Both the position numbers and the translations under genes were made by a program. The notes under the pieces are model-generated. The model did no database searches and was not told where the DNA came from. It was given only the letters and a program-made list of their open reading frames with translations. Positions 17,758 to 26,092 of a stretch of DNA of 64,000 nucleotides are shown here, in pieces (position 1 is the first letter of the stretch; each line of letters starts with the position of its first letter). Location of the stretch: assembly GCF_014490665.1 (NCBI RefSeq), contig NZ_CP061038.1:62001-126000 (forward strand), in the 5' to 3' direction. Source of the DNA: Sphingomonas alpina. GTDB taxonomy: Bacteria; Pseudomonadota; Alphaproteobacteria; Sphingomonadales; Sphingomonadaceae.

Positions 17758-18756
17758 ATGCGTCACACCTTTTTCTGCATCGACGGCCATACGGCGGGCA
17801 ATCCGGTCCGCCTGGTCGTCGGCGGCGCGCCGCTGCTGAAGGGCGCCTCGATGTCCGAGCGACGGCAGGACTTCATGGCCCGGTTCGACTGGATCCGCAC
17901 CGGCCTGTGTTTCGAACCGCGCGGGCACGACATGATGTCGGGTGGTTTTCTCTATCCGCCGACGCGTGATGATGCCGATATCGGCATCCTGTTTATCGAG
18001 ACATCCGGCTGCCTGCCGATGTGCGGCCATGGCACGATCGGCATGATCACTTTCGGGCTCGAACATGGGCTGATCGAGCCGGCCAAGCCCGGCAGATTGC
18101 GCGTCGAGGTCCCCGCGGGCGTGATCGACATCGCCTATACGCAAGACGGAGCAAAGGTCGTCGCGGTCAAGATCACCAACGTGCCCGCTTATGTCGCAGC
18201 GCGCGGAATCGAAATCGATGTCGAGGGTATCGGCCCCTTGTCGGTCGATGTGTCCTATGGCGGCAATTATTATGCGATCATCGAGCCACAGGGCGCCTAT
18301 ACCTCGCTCGACGATCTCGGCGCGGCACGACTGGTCGATCTGAGCGGCCGCATCCGTGACGCGGTGCGGGAGGAGTTCGAGCCCGTTCATCCGCTCGACC
18401 CGACGATCCGCGGCGTCAGCCACATATTGTGGGCGGATAAACCGCGCGGCGATGGCGCGGATGGGCGTAACGCGGTTTTTTATGGCGACAAGGCGATCGA
18501 CCGCAGCCCGTGCGGCACCGGCACCTCCGCGCGGCTCGCGCATCTCGCCGCATCGGGCCGGCTCGCGGTCGGCGAACGCTTCGTGCACGAAAGCTATATC
18601 GGCAGCCGCTTCATCGGCCGGGTGGAATCCGCGACATCGATCGGCGACCAGGCCGCGATCATCCCGTCGATCGAGGGATCCGCCGTCGCGACCGGTTTCA
18701 ACACCATCTGGATTGATCGCGCCGATCCTTTCTGGGAGGGTTTCCAGGTCAAATGA
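17758..18756 (+). CDS. Proline racemase-family 4-hydroxyproline 2-epimerase
   Basis: A 332-residue cytoplasmic, cofactor-free epimerase. Both catalytic cysteines are present: Cys89 in LPMCGHGTIG and Cys252 in RSPCGTGTSA. Two cysteines mean racemase or epimerase, since the related trans-3-hydroxyproline dehydratases have Thr at one site. The N-terminus (FFCIDGHTAGNPVR) is typical. It would convert trans-4-hydroxy-L-proline to cis-4-hydroxy-D-proline for the dehydrogenase at 15514. Proline racemase is an alternative, but the DapA-type neighbour is not needed for proline. I chose the ATG at 17758; the upstream ATG at 17728 lies inside the preceding gene. Confidence 0.88.
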   Translation: MRHTFFCIDGHTAGNPVRLVVGGAPLLKGASMSERRQDFMARFDWIRTGLCFEPRGHDMMSGGFLYPPTRDDADIGILFIETSGCLPMCGHGTIGMITFGLEHGLIEPAKPGRLRVEVPAGVIDIAYTQDGAKVVAVKITNVPAYVAARGIEIDVEGIGPLSVDVSYGGNYYAIIEPQGAYTSLDDLGAARLVDLSGRIRDAVREEFEPVHPLDPTIRGVSHILWADKPRGDGADGRNAVFYGDKAIDRSPCGTGTSARLAHLAASGRLAVGERFVHESYIGSRFIGRVESATSIGDQAAIIPSIEGSAVATGFNTIWIDRADPFWEGFQVK

Positions 18757-18779
18757 TCAACCTTTATTCATCGATTGCA

Positions 18780-18798
18780 GTGCGCCGTTCCGGCGCAC
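18780..18798 (+). terminator. Perfect 8-bp hairpin between the epimerase and the GntR gene
   Basis: GTGCGCCG, loop TTC, CGGCGCAC. It begins 24 bases after the epimerase stop. There is no T-run, so it may be a partial terminator or an mRNA-stabilising hairpin rather than a strong stop. Confidence 0.45.
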
Positions 18799-18817
18799 AC
18801 CGGGGAGTGAGCTTTTC

Positions 18818-19472
18818 ATGAGCATCGTTATCCGCACCTTGTCCGAGCGCGTCTTCGAGATCGTTCGTGAGCAGATCGTCACGGGCCAATTGCCTGAGGA
18901 TGTGCCGATCCGCCAGGACGCGCTGGCCAGCGATTTGGGCGTCAGCAAGATCCCGTTGCGCGAAGCGCGTTGCGCGGCTGGAACAGGAAGGTCTGCTGAC
19001 CAGCCAGGCCAATCGCGGTTATTTCGTGCGTGCCATGTCGACCGGCGAAGTCGATGAGATCTATGCGTTGCGCTTGTGCATTGAGCCCGCCGCCGCTGCC
19101 TATGCGTGCGGCGTGGCGTCCGAGCAGGACCGCGAAAAGGCGCTCGCCGCGTTCGAGGCGCTCGATCGCGCGGCCAATGACAGTCTTGGCGATGTCGCGG
19201 TGCGCAACCGCGATTTCCACACTGCGCTGGTGCGTCCCGGCGGGCGTCTGCTGACCACGCAGATGGTCGAACGTCTCTCGATCCTGTCCGAGCGTTATGT
19301 CGTTGCGCATCTCAAACCGGCCGGTCGCAATGCGCGCGCGCATGTCGAACACAAGAAGCTGATCGATTCATGGATGGCGCGCGACGCGCGGCAGCTCGAA
19401 ACGCTGCTGAAAGAGCATATCGAGGGCACGCTGTACGATCTGCGCGCTCAGTTCGCCGCGACCGCGGGCTGA
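18818..19472 (+). pseudogene. GntR-family (FCD) regulator interrupted by a +1 frameshift
   Basis: The first 50 codons from the ATG at 18818 encode a GntR winged-helix (LSERVFEIVREQIVTG, then SDLGVSKIPLREA). The reading then shifts. Removing one G at about 18969 restores REALARLEQEGLL and continues without a break through an FCD ligand domain (FHTALV, AHVEHKKLIDSW, LLKEHIEG) to the stop at 19472. As written, the first frame runs out at 19057 with nonsense residues. The gene sits between the hydroxyproline genes and their probable permease, so it is the natural candidate for the regulator of the GTATAC operators. Either the strain has lost it or the extra G is a sequencing error. Confidence 0.82.
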
Positions 19473-19498
19473 TAAAAAACACAATAAGGGGGGCATCG

Positions 19499-20917
19499 AT
19501 GTTCGGACCGCGCAAGTCGCTTGATACCATCACGACGCATCTGGCCGGTCAGAGCCTCGCCAAGACGCTCAGCTGGCCGCATCTGATCGCGCTCGGCGTC
19601 GGCGCGATCGTCGGGACCGGCATCTATACGCTGACCGGCGTCGGCGCTGAGCGGGCCGGACCGGCGGTGATCCTCGCCTTCGCCATCGCCGGAGCGGTGT
19701 GCGCCTGCGCGGCGCTCGCTTATGCCGAACTGGCCACCATGCTTCCGGCTGCGGGCAGCGCCTATACCTTCAGCTACACCGCGCTTGGCGAGACGATCGC
19801 CTGGATCGTCGGCTGGAGCCTGATCCTCGAATATTCGCTTGCCTGTTCGACCGTCGCGGTCGGCTGGTCGGGTTATCTGGTCGGCTGGGTCCAGGCAGCG
19901 GGCGTCCATTTGCCACCGGCATTGCTGGTCGGGCCACATGGCGGCGGGATCATCAACCTGCCCGCCGTTGTCGTCGCGCTGAGCGTGATGGGTATGCTGA
20001 TCGCCGGCACGCGTGAGAGCGCGACGCTGAATATCGTACTGGTGATCATCAAGCTCGTCGCGCTGGGCATCTTCATCGCCTTCGCGCTGCCCGCCTTTCA
20101 AGGCAACAACCTCGAACCCTTCATGCCTTATGGGTTCGCGAGCACGGAGATCGGCGGGGAGAAGCGCGGCGTGATGGCTGCCGCGGCGATCGTGTTCTTC
20201 GCCTTTTATGGCTTCGATGCGGTCGCGACCTCGGCCGAAGAAGCGAAGAATCCGGGCCGAGATCTGACCATCGGCATTATCGGGTCGATGCTCGTCTGCA
20301 CGATCATCTATATGCTCGTCGCGGTCGCGGCAGTCGGCGCGCTGCCCTTCCAGCAGCTCGCCAATTCGCCGGAGCCGCTTGCGCTCGTGCTGCGCTCGCT
20401 CGGCGAACCGAAAGCGGCCTATCTGATCGCGCTCGCCGCGGTGATTGCGCTGCCCTCGGTCATCCTGGTGATGATGTACGGACAAAGCCGCATCTTCTTC
20501 GTCATGGCGCGCGATGGCCTGTTGCCGCGCGGCCTGGCCAAGGTCAGCCCACGGACCGGCGCGCCGACCCTGATCACGCTGATCACCGGTATTTCGATTG
20601 CGGCTGTCGCCGGTTTCTTCCGGCTCGACGAAATCGCCGAGCTGGCCAATGCCGGCACGCTGGTCGCGTTCATCTCGGTCGGCGCCAGCCTGATGGTGCT
20701 GCGCAAGCGTGCGCCGGACATGAAGCGGCTCTTCAAATGCCCGGCTCCCTATGTCGTGGGCACGCTCGCGATCCTCGGCTGCCTCTATCTGCTGTTCAGC
20801 CTGCCGTCCTCGACCATCATCCGCTTCTGTCTGTGGAACGTCATCGGGCTGGCAATCTATATCGCGTATAGTCGCCGCCGCAGCGACCTGCATGTGCCGG
20901 CGCCCGACCGGGTCTGA
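19499..20917 (+). CDS. APC-superfamily amino acid permease
   Basis: A 472-residue inner-membrane protein with about 12 hydrophobic segments. The first helix motif GVGAIVGTGIYTLTGVGA and YGQSRIFFVMARDGLLP in the second half are typical of the cationic amino acid transporter (CAT-like) branch of APC. The ATG at 19499 follows AAGGGGGGC, 26 bases after the regulator. Given the upstream genes, import of hydroxyproline, proline or a derived amino acid is likely, but the sequence does not fix the substrate. A close paralogue lies at 33694. Confidence 0.88.
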   Translation: MFGPRKSLDTITTHLAGQSLAKTLSWPHLIALGVGAIVGTGIYTLTGVGAERAGPAVILAFAIAGAVCACAALAYAELATMLPAAGSAYTFSYTALGETIAWIVGWSLILEYSLACSTVAVGWSGYLVGWVQAAGVHLPPALLVGPHGGGIINLPAVVVALSVMGMLIAGTRESATLNIVLVIIKLVALGIFIAFALPAFQGNNLEPFMPYGFASTEIGGEKRGVMAAAAIVFFAFYGFDAVATSAEEAKNPGRDLTIGIIGSMLVCTIIYMLVAVAAVGALPFQQLANSPEPLALVLRSLGEPKAAYLIALAAVIALPSVILVMMYGQSRIFFVMARDGLLPRGLAKVSPRTGAPTLITLITGISIAAVAGFFRLDEIAELANAGTLVAFISVGASLMVLRKRAPDMKRLFKCPAPYVVGTLAILGCLYLLFSLPSSTIIRFCLWNVIGLAIYIAYSRRRSDLHVPAPDRV

Positions 20918-20959
20918 ATTGCTTCGATCATTGCTGAATCCATCCGGGAGTATGCCGAC

Positions 20960-22504
20960 GTGCGCCTGACCTATGCCCTCGCTCTGCTTGCCGCCGCTGT
21001 TACCGCCGGTCAGCCGGTCGCCGCCCAAACCAGCGCCACCCCGGCCGCCCCGTCATTCGTTGCCGGCATGCGTGTCATCTTCGACGATCCCGCGCCCAAC
21101 CCCGGCGTGCGCCTGTTCGAAGTGTCGCGTGGGGGCGACGGCGGCTTTACCGGCAAACTGACCTCCGACTGGTACGGCGCGATGCCGATGAGCAACATCA
21201 CGCTTGCCGGCAAAATGCTCAGCTTCGACATCCGCAACATCAACACGCGCGGCGTGCCCACGCGGCGCTGGACCGCGACGCTGACCGACCAGGGCCTCCT
21301 GCTCGAAGGCGGCATCTGGGAATCGACCGTCAAACAGACCGGACGCCCCGCCAGCGCCGCTGAATTCGCCGCGCTCACCTATCGCGACGTGCCCTTGCCG
21401 CCGCTCGCGACGATCGCCCCCGATGGCCTTGCCGCGACACCGCCGATGGGCTGGAGCAGCTGGAACAAGTTCGCCGAGCATATCGACGACAGGACGATTC
21501 GCGCGATGGCCGACGCGATGGTCTCATCGGGCCTGCGCGATGCCGGTTATGTCTATGTCAACATCGATGACGGCTGGCAGGGGACGCGCGGCCCCGACGG
21601 CGAACTCCGTCCGAACGACAAATTTCCGGACATGAAAGCACTCGCCGATTACATCCATGGCAAGGGGCTGAAGCTCGGCATCTACAGCTCACCGGGGCTC
21701 AAGACCTGTGCCGGTTATACCGGCAGCTATGGCCATGTCGAACAGGATGCGAAGACCTTCGCACGCTGGGGCGTCGACTATCTCAAATACGATCTCTGCT
21801 CGGGTGAATGGCAATATGCCGATGCCGACACGGTCATGCGCACCTATTATCAGATGGGCGCCGCGTTAAAGGCGACCGGGCGGCCGATCATCTATTCATT
21901 GTGCCAATATGGCCGCTTCGACGTCGCATCATGGGGGCGCTCGGTCGGCGGTCATCTCTGGCGCACGACCGGCGACATCACCGACGATTACAAGAAAATG
22001 AGTGAGATCGGCTTCGACCGGAACCCGAAATTCGCCCATGCCGGCCCCGGCGGCTGGAACGACCCCGACATGCTGGAAGTCGGCAATGGTGGCATGTCGC
22101 ACGACGAATATACCACGCACATGACGCTATGGGCGATGTCGGCGGCGCCGCTGCTGATGGGCCACGACCTGCGCACGACCACGCCCGACGCACTCAAATT
22201 GCTGGAGAATAAGGAGGTCATCGCCGTCGATCAGGATCGCCTTGGCGTGCAGGGCGCGCTCGTCCGGCGCGACGGCGCGGTGGAAATCTGGTCGAAGCCG
22301 CTGGCCGACGGCTCGGTCGCGATCGCCCTGTTCAACCGGGGAGAAATCGACGCGCGGGTCGCCTTCCTGCCGGCGGATGCGAAGCTTTCGCGGATCACGC
22401 GGGTGCGTGATCTGTGGCGCGGAAAGTCGACCGGCTCCGGCCCCGTCAAATACAGCGTGCCGGGGCATGGTGCCGTGATGTTACGGGTCGCAGGAAAGCG
22501 TTAG
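20960..22504 (+). CDS. GH27 alpha-galactosidase, secreted
   Basis: A 514-residue exported enzyme with a Sec signal (residues 1-22, ending VAAQ). An N-terminal beta domain of about 130 residues precedes a GH27 (alpha/beta)8 barrel: TPPMGWSSWNKF at about 157, nucleophile Asp278 in YLKYDLC, acid/base Asp339 in WRTTGDI, and WNDPDMLEVGNGG later. A C-terminal beta-sandwich follows. It releases alpha-linked galactose; in extensins Ser carries a single alpha-galactose, and galactomannans or raffinose are other options. The start is a GTG with GGGAG 9 bases upstream; the nearby ATG at 20953 is out of frame. Freed galactose could enter the sugar dehydrogenase at 3042. Confidence 0.92.
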   Translation: MRLTYALALLAAAVTAGQPVAAQTSATPAAPSFVAGMRVIFDDPAPNPGVRLFEVSRGGDGGFTGKLTSDWYGAMPMSNITLAGKMLSFDIRNINTRGVPTRRWTATLTDQGLLLEGGIWESTVKQTGRPASAAEFAALTYRDVPLPPLATIAPDGLAATPPMGWSSWNKFAEHIDDRTIRAMADAMVSSGLRDAGYVYVNIDDGWQGTRGPDGELRPNDKFPDMKALADYIHGKGLKLGIYSSPGLKTCAGYTGSYGHVEQDAKTFARWGVDYLKYDLCSGEWQYADADTVMRTYYQMGAALKATGRPIIYSLCQYGRFDVASWGRSVGGHLWRTTGDITDDYKKMSEIGFDRNPKFAHAGPGGWNDPDMLEVGNGGMSHDEYTTHMTLWAMSAAPLLMGHDLRTTTPDALKLLENKEVIAVDQDRLGVQGALVRRDGAVEIWSKPLADGSVAIALFNRGEIDARVAFLPADAKLSRITRVRDLWRGKSTGSGPVKYSVPGHGAVMLRVAGKR

Positions 22505-22834
22505 GTCAAGCGTCGTCGGTAACGCGGTTCCAATCGGCGATAAGCACAGCGAATTCGAGGCCGCGCATGATGCTGTGCGGAGCCTTGTCGTCAGCGCCGG
22601 GAACGGCCGTATCGTTGCGCTCGGCACGATCAGCGACCGCTCCTATACCCGGCCCCCTTTTTCCTGAGTTCAAGCACCATAGCCTTCGTGAGCGCATCGG
22701 CGCCTGATCGGCTCCTATGGTCATGAACGGCTCGACTATGGTGCGGTACGACCATCGACGGCGTTTCCGCAAATGCATTGGTTGCGCCGCTGGGGTCGAA
22801 AGGCGTATGTTGCGCTGCAGCGAGGAGCGCGTGG
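22505..22834. other. 330-base intergenic region before the nitrate genes
   Basis: No recognisable gene fills this gap. The half next to the GH27 gene holds a minus-strand open stretch (22506 to at most 22778) whose last 40 codons have clean high-GC third positions (DDKAPHSIMRGLEFAVLI and onward), which suggests a small gene or a gene remnant; I do not recognise the protein. The nasT promoter must lie in the right half, but I see no convincing -35/-10 pair. Confidence 0.35.
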
Positions 22835-23413
22835 TTGCGGATAGCCATTGTCGATGAAAGTCCCGCGCGTGCGGCAGTGATCGAGGAAGGCCTGCGTGAT
22901 GCGGGCTTGACCGACGTCGCCGTCTTTACCGACCGCAAGGGCATTGCCGCACGGCTGGAGGCATTTGCGCCTGATGTGGTGTTGATCAATCTGGCCAATC
23001 CGCATCGTGACGAGCTGGAAGAATTGTTCGCGCTGTCGCGGGCGATGGCGCGGCCGGTCGCGATGTTCGTCGACCAGAGCGATACTGCGGGGATCGAGGC
23101 CGCGATCGATGCCGGCGTCTCGGCGTATGTGGTCGACGGGCTGAGGAAGGAGCGGATCAAGCCGGTGCTCGAACTCGCGATCCGGCGTTTCCGCGCCTAT
23201 TCGCGGCTACGTGCCGAGCTGGACGAGGCGCGCGGTGCGCTGGCCGAGCGCAAGGCGATCGACCAGGCCAAGGCACTGCTGATGAAGAAGCGCGCGATCG
23301 ACGAGCCCGCCGCCTACGCTGCGTTGCGCAAGGCGGCGATGGATAGTGGCCGGCGGATTGGCGATGTTGCCGACGCGATTGTTACTGCCGACCGGCTGAT
23401 GGGGGACCTATGA
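22835..23413 (+). CDS. nasT: NasT-type response regulator with ANTAR RNA-binding domain
   Basis: A 192-residue protein: a receiver-like domain (RIAIVDES at the start, DVVLINL near 50) and a C-terminal ANTAR domain (IDQAKALLMKKRAIDEPAAY at about residue 145), which binds paired RNA hairpins to prevent termination. This is the NasT/AmiR architecture that switches on nitrate assimilation when released by NasS. The start is a TTG at 22835 with GGAG 7 bases upstream; it puts the conserved RIAIVDES at the very N-terminus, and no ATG fits. It overlaps nasS by 4 bases. Its probable RNA target is the leader at 24644-24781. Confidence 0.88.
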   Translation: MRIAIVDESPARAAVIEEGLRDAGLTDVAVFTDRKGIAARLEAFAPDVVLINLANPHRDELEELFALSRAMARPVAMFVDQSDTAGIEAAIDAGVSAYVVDGLRKERIKPVLELAIRRFRAYSRLRAELDEARGALAERKAIDQAKALLMKKRAIDEPAAYAALRKAAMDSGRRIGDVADAIVTADRLMGDL

Positions 23414-24618
23414 GCAATACCCCGTTCCGCATCGGCTTCCTCCCCTTGGTCGACGCTGCCCTGCCCATCCTGGCACGCGAGCTTGGTTTTGCGGAGGAGG
23501 AGCGGATTGATCTGATTCCCGTGCGCGACATGAGCTGGGCGACGGTTAATGACCGGCTACTTTATGGCCATAGTGATGCCGCCCATCTGCTGGCGCCGCT
23601 GGCCATCGCGACGACGCTTGGCCTGGGCCGGCCGGCGACGCCGCTGTCGGTTCCTTTCGTCCTGGGGCTAAACGGTAACGCGATCACACTGCGCCCCGAC
23701 CTGGCCGAGCGGGTGACGGTGATCGGTCAGCCGGGCGATATTGCGGCGATCGGCGCCAAGCTAGCGTCGATCGTGCATGAGGGGGGTGAACGGCTGCGCT
23801 TCGGCGTGGTGCATCGTTATTCGAGCCATAATTACATGTTGCGCTACTGGCTGGTCGGCAGCGGCATCGACCCCGACCGCGATGTCGAAATCGTCACGGT
23901 CGCGCCACCCTTCGCCGCAGATGCACTGGCGAGCGGCGAGGTCGATGGCATCTGCGTGGGCGAGCCGTGGAATAGCGTCGCGGTCGATCGCGGTGCCGGG
24001 GTGATCGTCGCGGTCACCTCTCAGGTCTGGCTGCGCGGCGTGGAGAAGGTGCTCGCCATGCGTACCGCCCGGATGGAGGAGGATCCTCATCTGACCAACC
24101 GTTTGATCCGGGCGCTGTACCGGGCGGGCGTGGCGTTTGTCGATCCGAAGCGCCTTGATGAGATCGCCGCAATCCTCGCGCGGCCCGATTATCTCGATGG
24201 ATCAGCGGCGCTGATCCGCCGTGCCATTTCCGATCAGATATTATTCGCGCGCGGCTTTCCTGCGATCCATGTTCCCGATTTCATGTTTCAGCACCGCGAG
24301 GCGGCAAATTTCCCCTGGGTCAGCCAGGCCGCCTGGCTCTATGCCCAGATGTGCCTGGCGGGGCATACCGAAGTCAACGAGGCGAATTACCATGCAGCGC
24401 AACATGTTTTTCGGCCCGATATCTATCGCGCCGCGCTTCGGCCGTTCGGAGTGCCGCTACCGGGTGCAAGCTCAAAGTTGGAGGGTGGGATCGTCGATTC
24501 TTTAGGTGTGGGAACAACCCAGGGACGCCTGATTCTTGGCGCCGACCGGTTCTTTGATGCACGTAGTTTTGATCCCGATGCGCTCGACGCTTACCTGACA
24601 GGGACGAATCGGCCCTGA
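23410..24618 (+). CDS. nasS: NasS, cytoplasmic nitrate/nitrite sensor (NrtA-like binding protein)
   Basis: A 402-residue protein of the NrtA/CmpA nitrate-binding family (FRIGFLPLVDAALPILARE at the N-terminus, HRYSSHNYMLRYWL near 140, GEPWNSVAVDRG near 185). It has no signal peptide or lipobox, unlike the transport proteins. That fits NasS, which holds NasT inactive until nitrate or nitrite binds. It overlaps nasT by 4 bases, so the pair is made together, and it is followed by an attenuator-like leader rather than ABC permease genes. Confidence 0.88.
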   Translation: MSNTPFRIGFLPLVDAALPILARELGFAEEERIDLIPVRDMSWATVNDRLLYGHSDAAHLLAPLAIATTLGLGRPATPLSVPFVLGLNGNAITLRPDLAERVTVIGQPGDIAAIGAKLASIVHEGGERLRFGVVHRYSSHNYMLRYWLVGSGIDPDRDVEIVTVAPPFAADALASGEVDGICVGEPWNSVAVDRGAGVIVAVTSQVWLRGVEKVLAMRTARMEEDPHLTNRLIRALYRAGVAFVDPKRLDEIAAILARPDYLDGSAALIRRAISDQILFARGFPAIHVPDFMFQHREAANFPWVSQAAWLYAQMCLAGHTEVNEANYHAAQHVFRPDIYRAALRPFGVPLPGASSKLEGGIVDSLGVGTTQGRLILGADRFFDARSFDPDALDAYLTGTNRP

Positions 24619-24643
24619 TTTTCGCTGCGATGCAAAAAATGGC

Positions 24644-24697
24644 TTGCATCGAATCATAATCCGGGTCAGCTTTCGATCGACCGCCGGATCGCTGCAA
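24644..24697 (+). ncRNA. Leader RNA hairpin, candidate NasT (ANTAR) target
   Basis: Nested inverted repeats are seen: TTGCA (24644-24648) with TGCAA (24693-24697), and inside it ATCCGG (24659-24664) with CCGGAT (24684-24689). It sits 26 bases after nasS and 38 bases before a terminator hairpin. ANTAR targets are usually two adjacent hairpins with six-base loops; I can place the stems but not the exact loops. Confidence 0.5.
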
Positions 24698-24734
24698 CGA
24701 AGTAGCACCCGGCACCACCGAAAATTTGAGGCAA

Positions 24735-24781
24735 AGTCGCCGTCCGGCACCGTTTTATACGGGCGTCGCGGCGGCTTTTTT
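24735..24781 (+). terminator. Intrinsic terminator in the nitrate-operon leader (attenuator)
   Basis: AGTCGCCG (24735-24742) pairs with CGGCGGCT (24769-24776) and is followed by six T's. It lies between nasS and the transporter start, 28 bases before the ATG. A terminator inside a leader next to nasT is the expected antitermination switch. Confidence 0.75.
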
Positions 24782-24808
24782 GCGTTTGCTCGAAGGAGAT
24801 CGAGGCAA

Positions 24809-26092
24809 ATGACGCAAGCACAGGTGCTGCAGGACCGGCCCGTCGCCGGATCGCGGCCATCCATCACGAATATCGCCACCGGCAAGACGGAGGGCTTCTG
24901 GCAAGTGGGGCACCGCCCCACTCTGATCGCCGCCTTTCTCTATTTCGATCTCGCCTTCATGGTATGGGTGTTGCTCGGCCCGCTCGCACCGATCATCGCC
25001 GCTGATCTTGCCCTGACACCAGCGCAAAAGGGCCTGATGGTGGCGGTGCCGACCCTGGCCGGCGCGGTACTGCGCCTGGTCAACGGGGTGCTGGTCGATC
25101 GGATCGGCCCGAAGCTGACCGGAGCGATCGGCCAGATCATCGTCATCGTCGGGCTGCTGACGGCATGGGCGTTCGGTATTCACAGCTTCGCCGGCACGCT
25201 CGCATTGGGTCTGGTGCTTGGTTTTGCCGGGGCCAGCTTCGCGGTCGCGCTGCCACTCGCCTCGCGGTGGTACCCAGCCGAGCATCAGGGCAAGGCGATG
25301 GGAATCGCCGGCATGGGCAATTCGGGTACAGTGCTCGCCTCGCTGTTCGCGCCGCTCCTCGCCAAGGCATTCGGTTGGAACGCTGTGTTCGGCCTTGCTG
25401 CAATCCCGCTCGTCATCGTCTTCGTCATCTATATGGCGATGGCCAAAGACGCGCCCGACCGACCAGCGCCGAAGAAGGTCGCTGCCTATCTGGACGTGCT
25501 GAAGCAGGCCGATGCCTGGTGGTTCATGCTGTTCTACGGTGTGACCTTCGGCGGGTTCGTCGGTCTTGCCGCCAGCTTGTCGATCTATTTTACCGACCGG
25601 TTCGCGCTCACCCCGGTAATGGCGGGCTATTGCACTGCGGCCTGCGTATTCATCGGATCTTTGGTTCGCCCGTTCGGTGGCGCGACGGCCGATCGGATCG
25701 GCGGCGTCAGGACGCTCAGCATCGTTTACGCTCTCGCCGCGGCAACGCTGGTTGCGATCAGCGCCACGCCGGGATCGCTGGTCGGCACGATGGCGCTATT
25801 TCTGCTGGTGATGGCTACCCTGGGCTTCGGAAATGGCGCGGTGTTCCAGCTCGTGCCGCAACGTTTTCGCCATGAGATCGGCGTGATGACCGGGCTTGTC
25901 GGGTTCGGCGGCGGCGTGGGCGGTTTCTACCTCGCCTCTTCGCTCGGCTTCGCAAAGCAACTCACCGGCACCACTGCGGCAGGGTTCCTGATTTTCGCTG
26001 GCCTCGCGCTCGTGGCGCTGGCCGGGCTGACCATGGTCAAGGCGCGCTGGCGGGCGAGCTGGGGTGCGACCGCTAACGGCGTGCGGATCTGA
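24809..26092 (+). CDS. NarK/NasA-type MFS nitrate/nitrite transporter
   Basis: A 427-residue inner-membrane protein with about 12 hydrophobic segments. Nitrate-porter features include the LGLVLGFAGASFAVALPLAS helix with GASFA, MGIAGMGNSGTVL near residue 170, and LVGFGGGVGGFYLASSLG near 370. These Gly-rich signatures are the NNP-family nitrate signatures. The first 45 residues are a hydrophilic extension. The ATG at 24809 has AAGGAG 12 bases upstream, beyond the attenuator. It is the first structural gene of the nitrate operon and its stop overlaps the porin start by one base (TGATG). Confidence 0.9.
   Translation: MTQAQVLQDRPVAGSRPSITNIATGKTEGFWQVGHRPTLIAAFLYFDLAFMVWVLLGPLAPIIAADLALTPAQKGLMVAVPTLAGAVLRLVNGVLVDRIGPKLTGAIGQIIVIVGLLTAWAFGIHSFAGTLALGLVLGFAGASFAVALPLASRWYPAEHQGKAMGIAGMGNSGTVLASLFAPLLAKAFGWNAVFGLAAIPLVIVFVIYMAMAKDAPDRPAPKKVAAYLDVLKQADAWWFMLFYGVTFGGFVGLAASLSIYFTDRFALTPVMAGYCTAACVFIGSLVRPFGGATADRIGGVRTLSIVYALAAATLVAISATPGSLVGTMALFLLVMATLGFGNGAVFQLVPQRFRHEIGVMTGLVGFGGGVGGFYLASSLGFAKQLTGTTAAGFLIFAGLALVALAGLTMVKARWRASWGATANGVRI

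Noticed and set aside
22414..22707. Plus-strand frame crossing the GH27 stop
   Set aside because: Mostly inside GH27 in another frame. The part beyond has poor codon bias compared with the minus strand.
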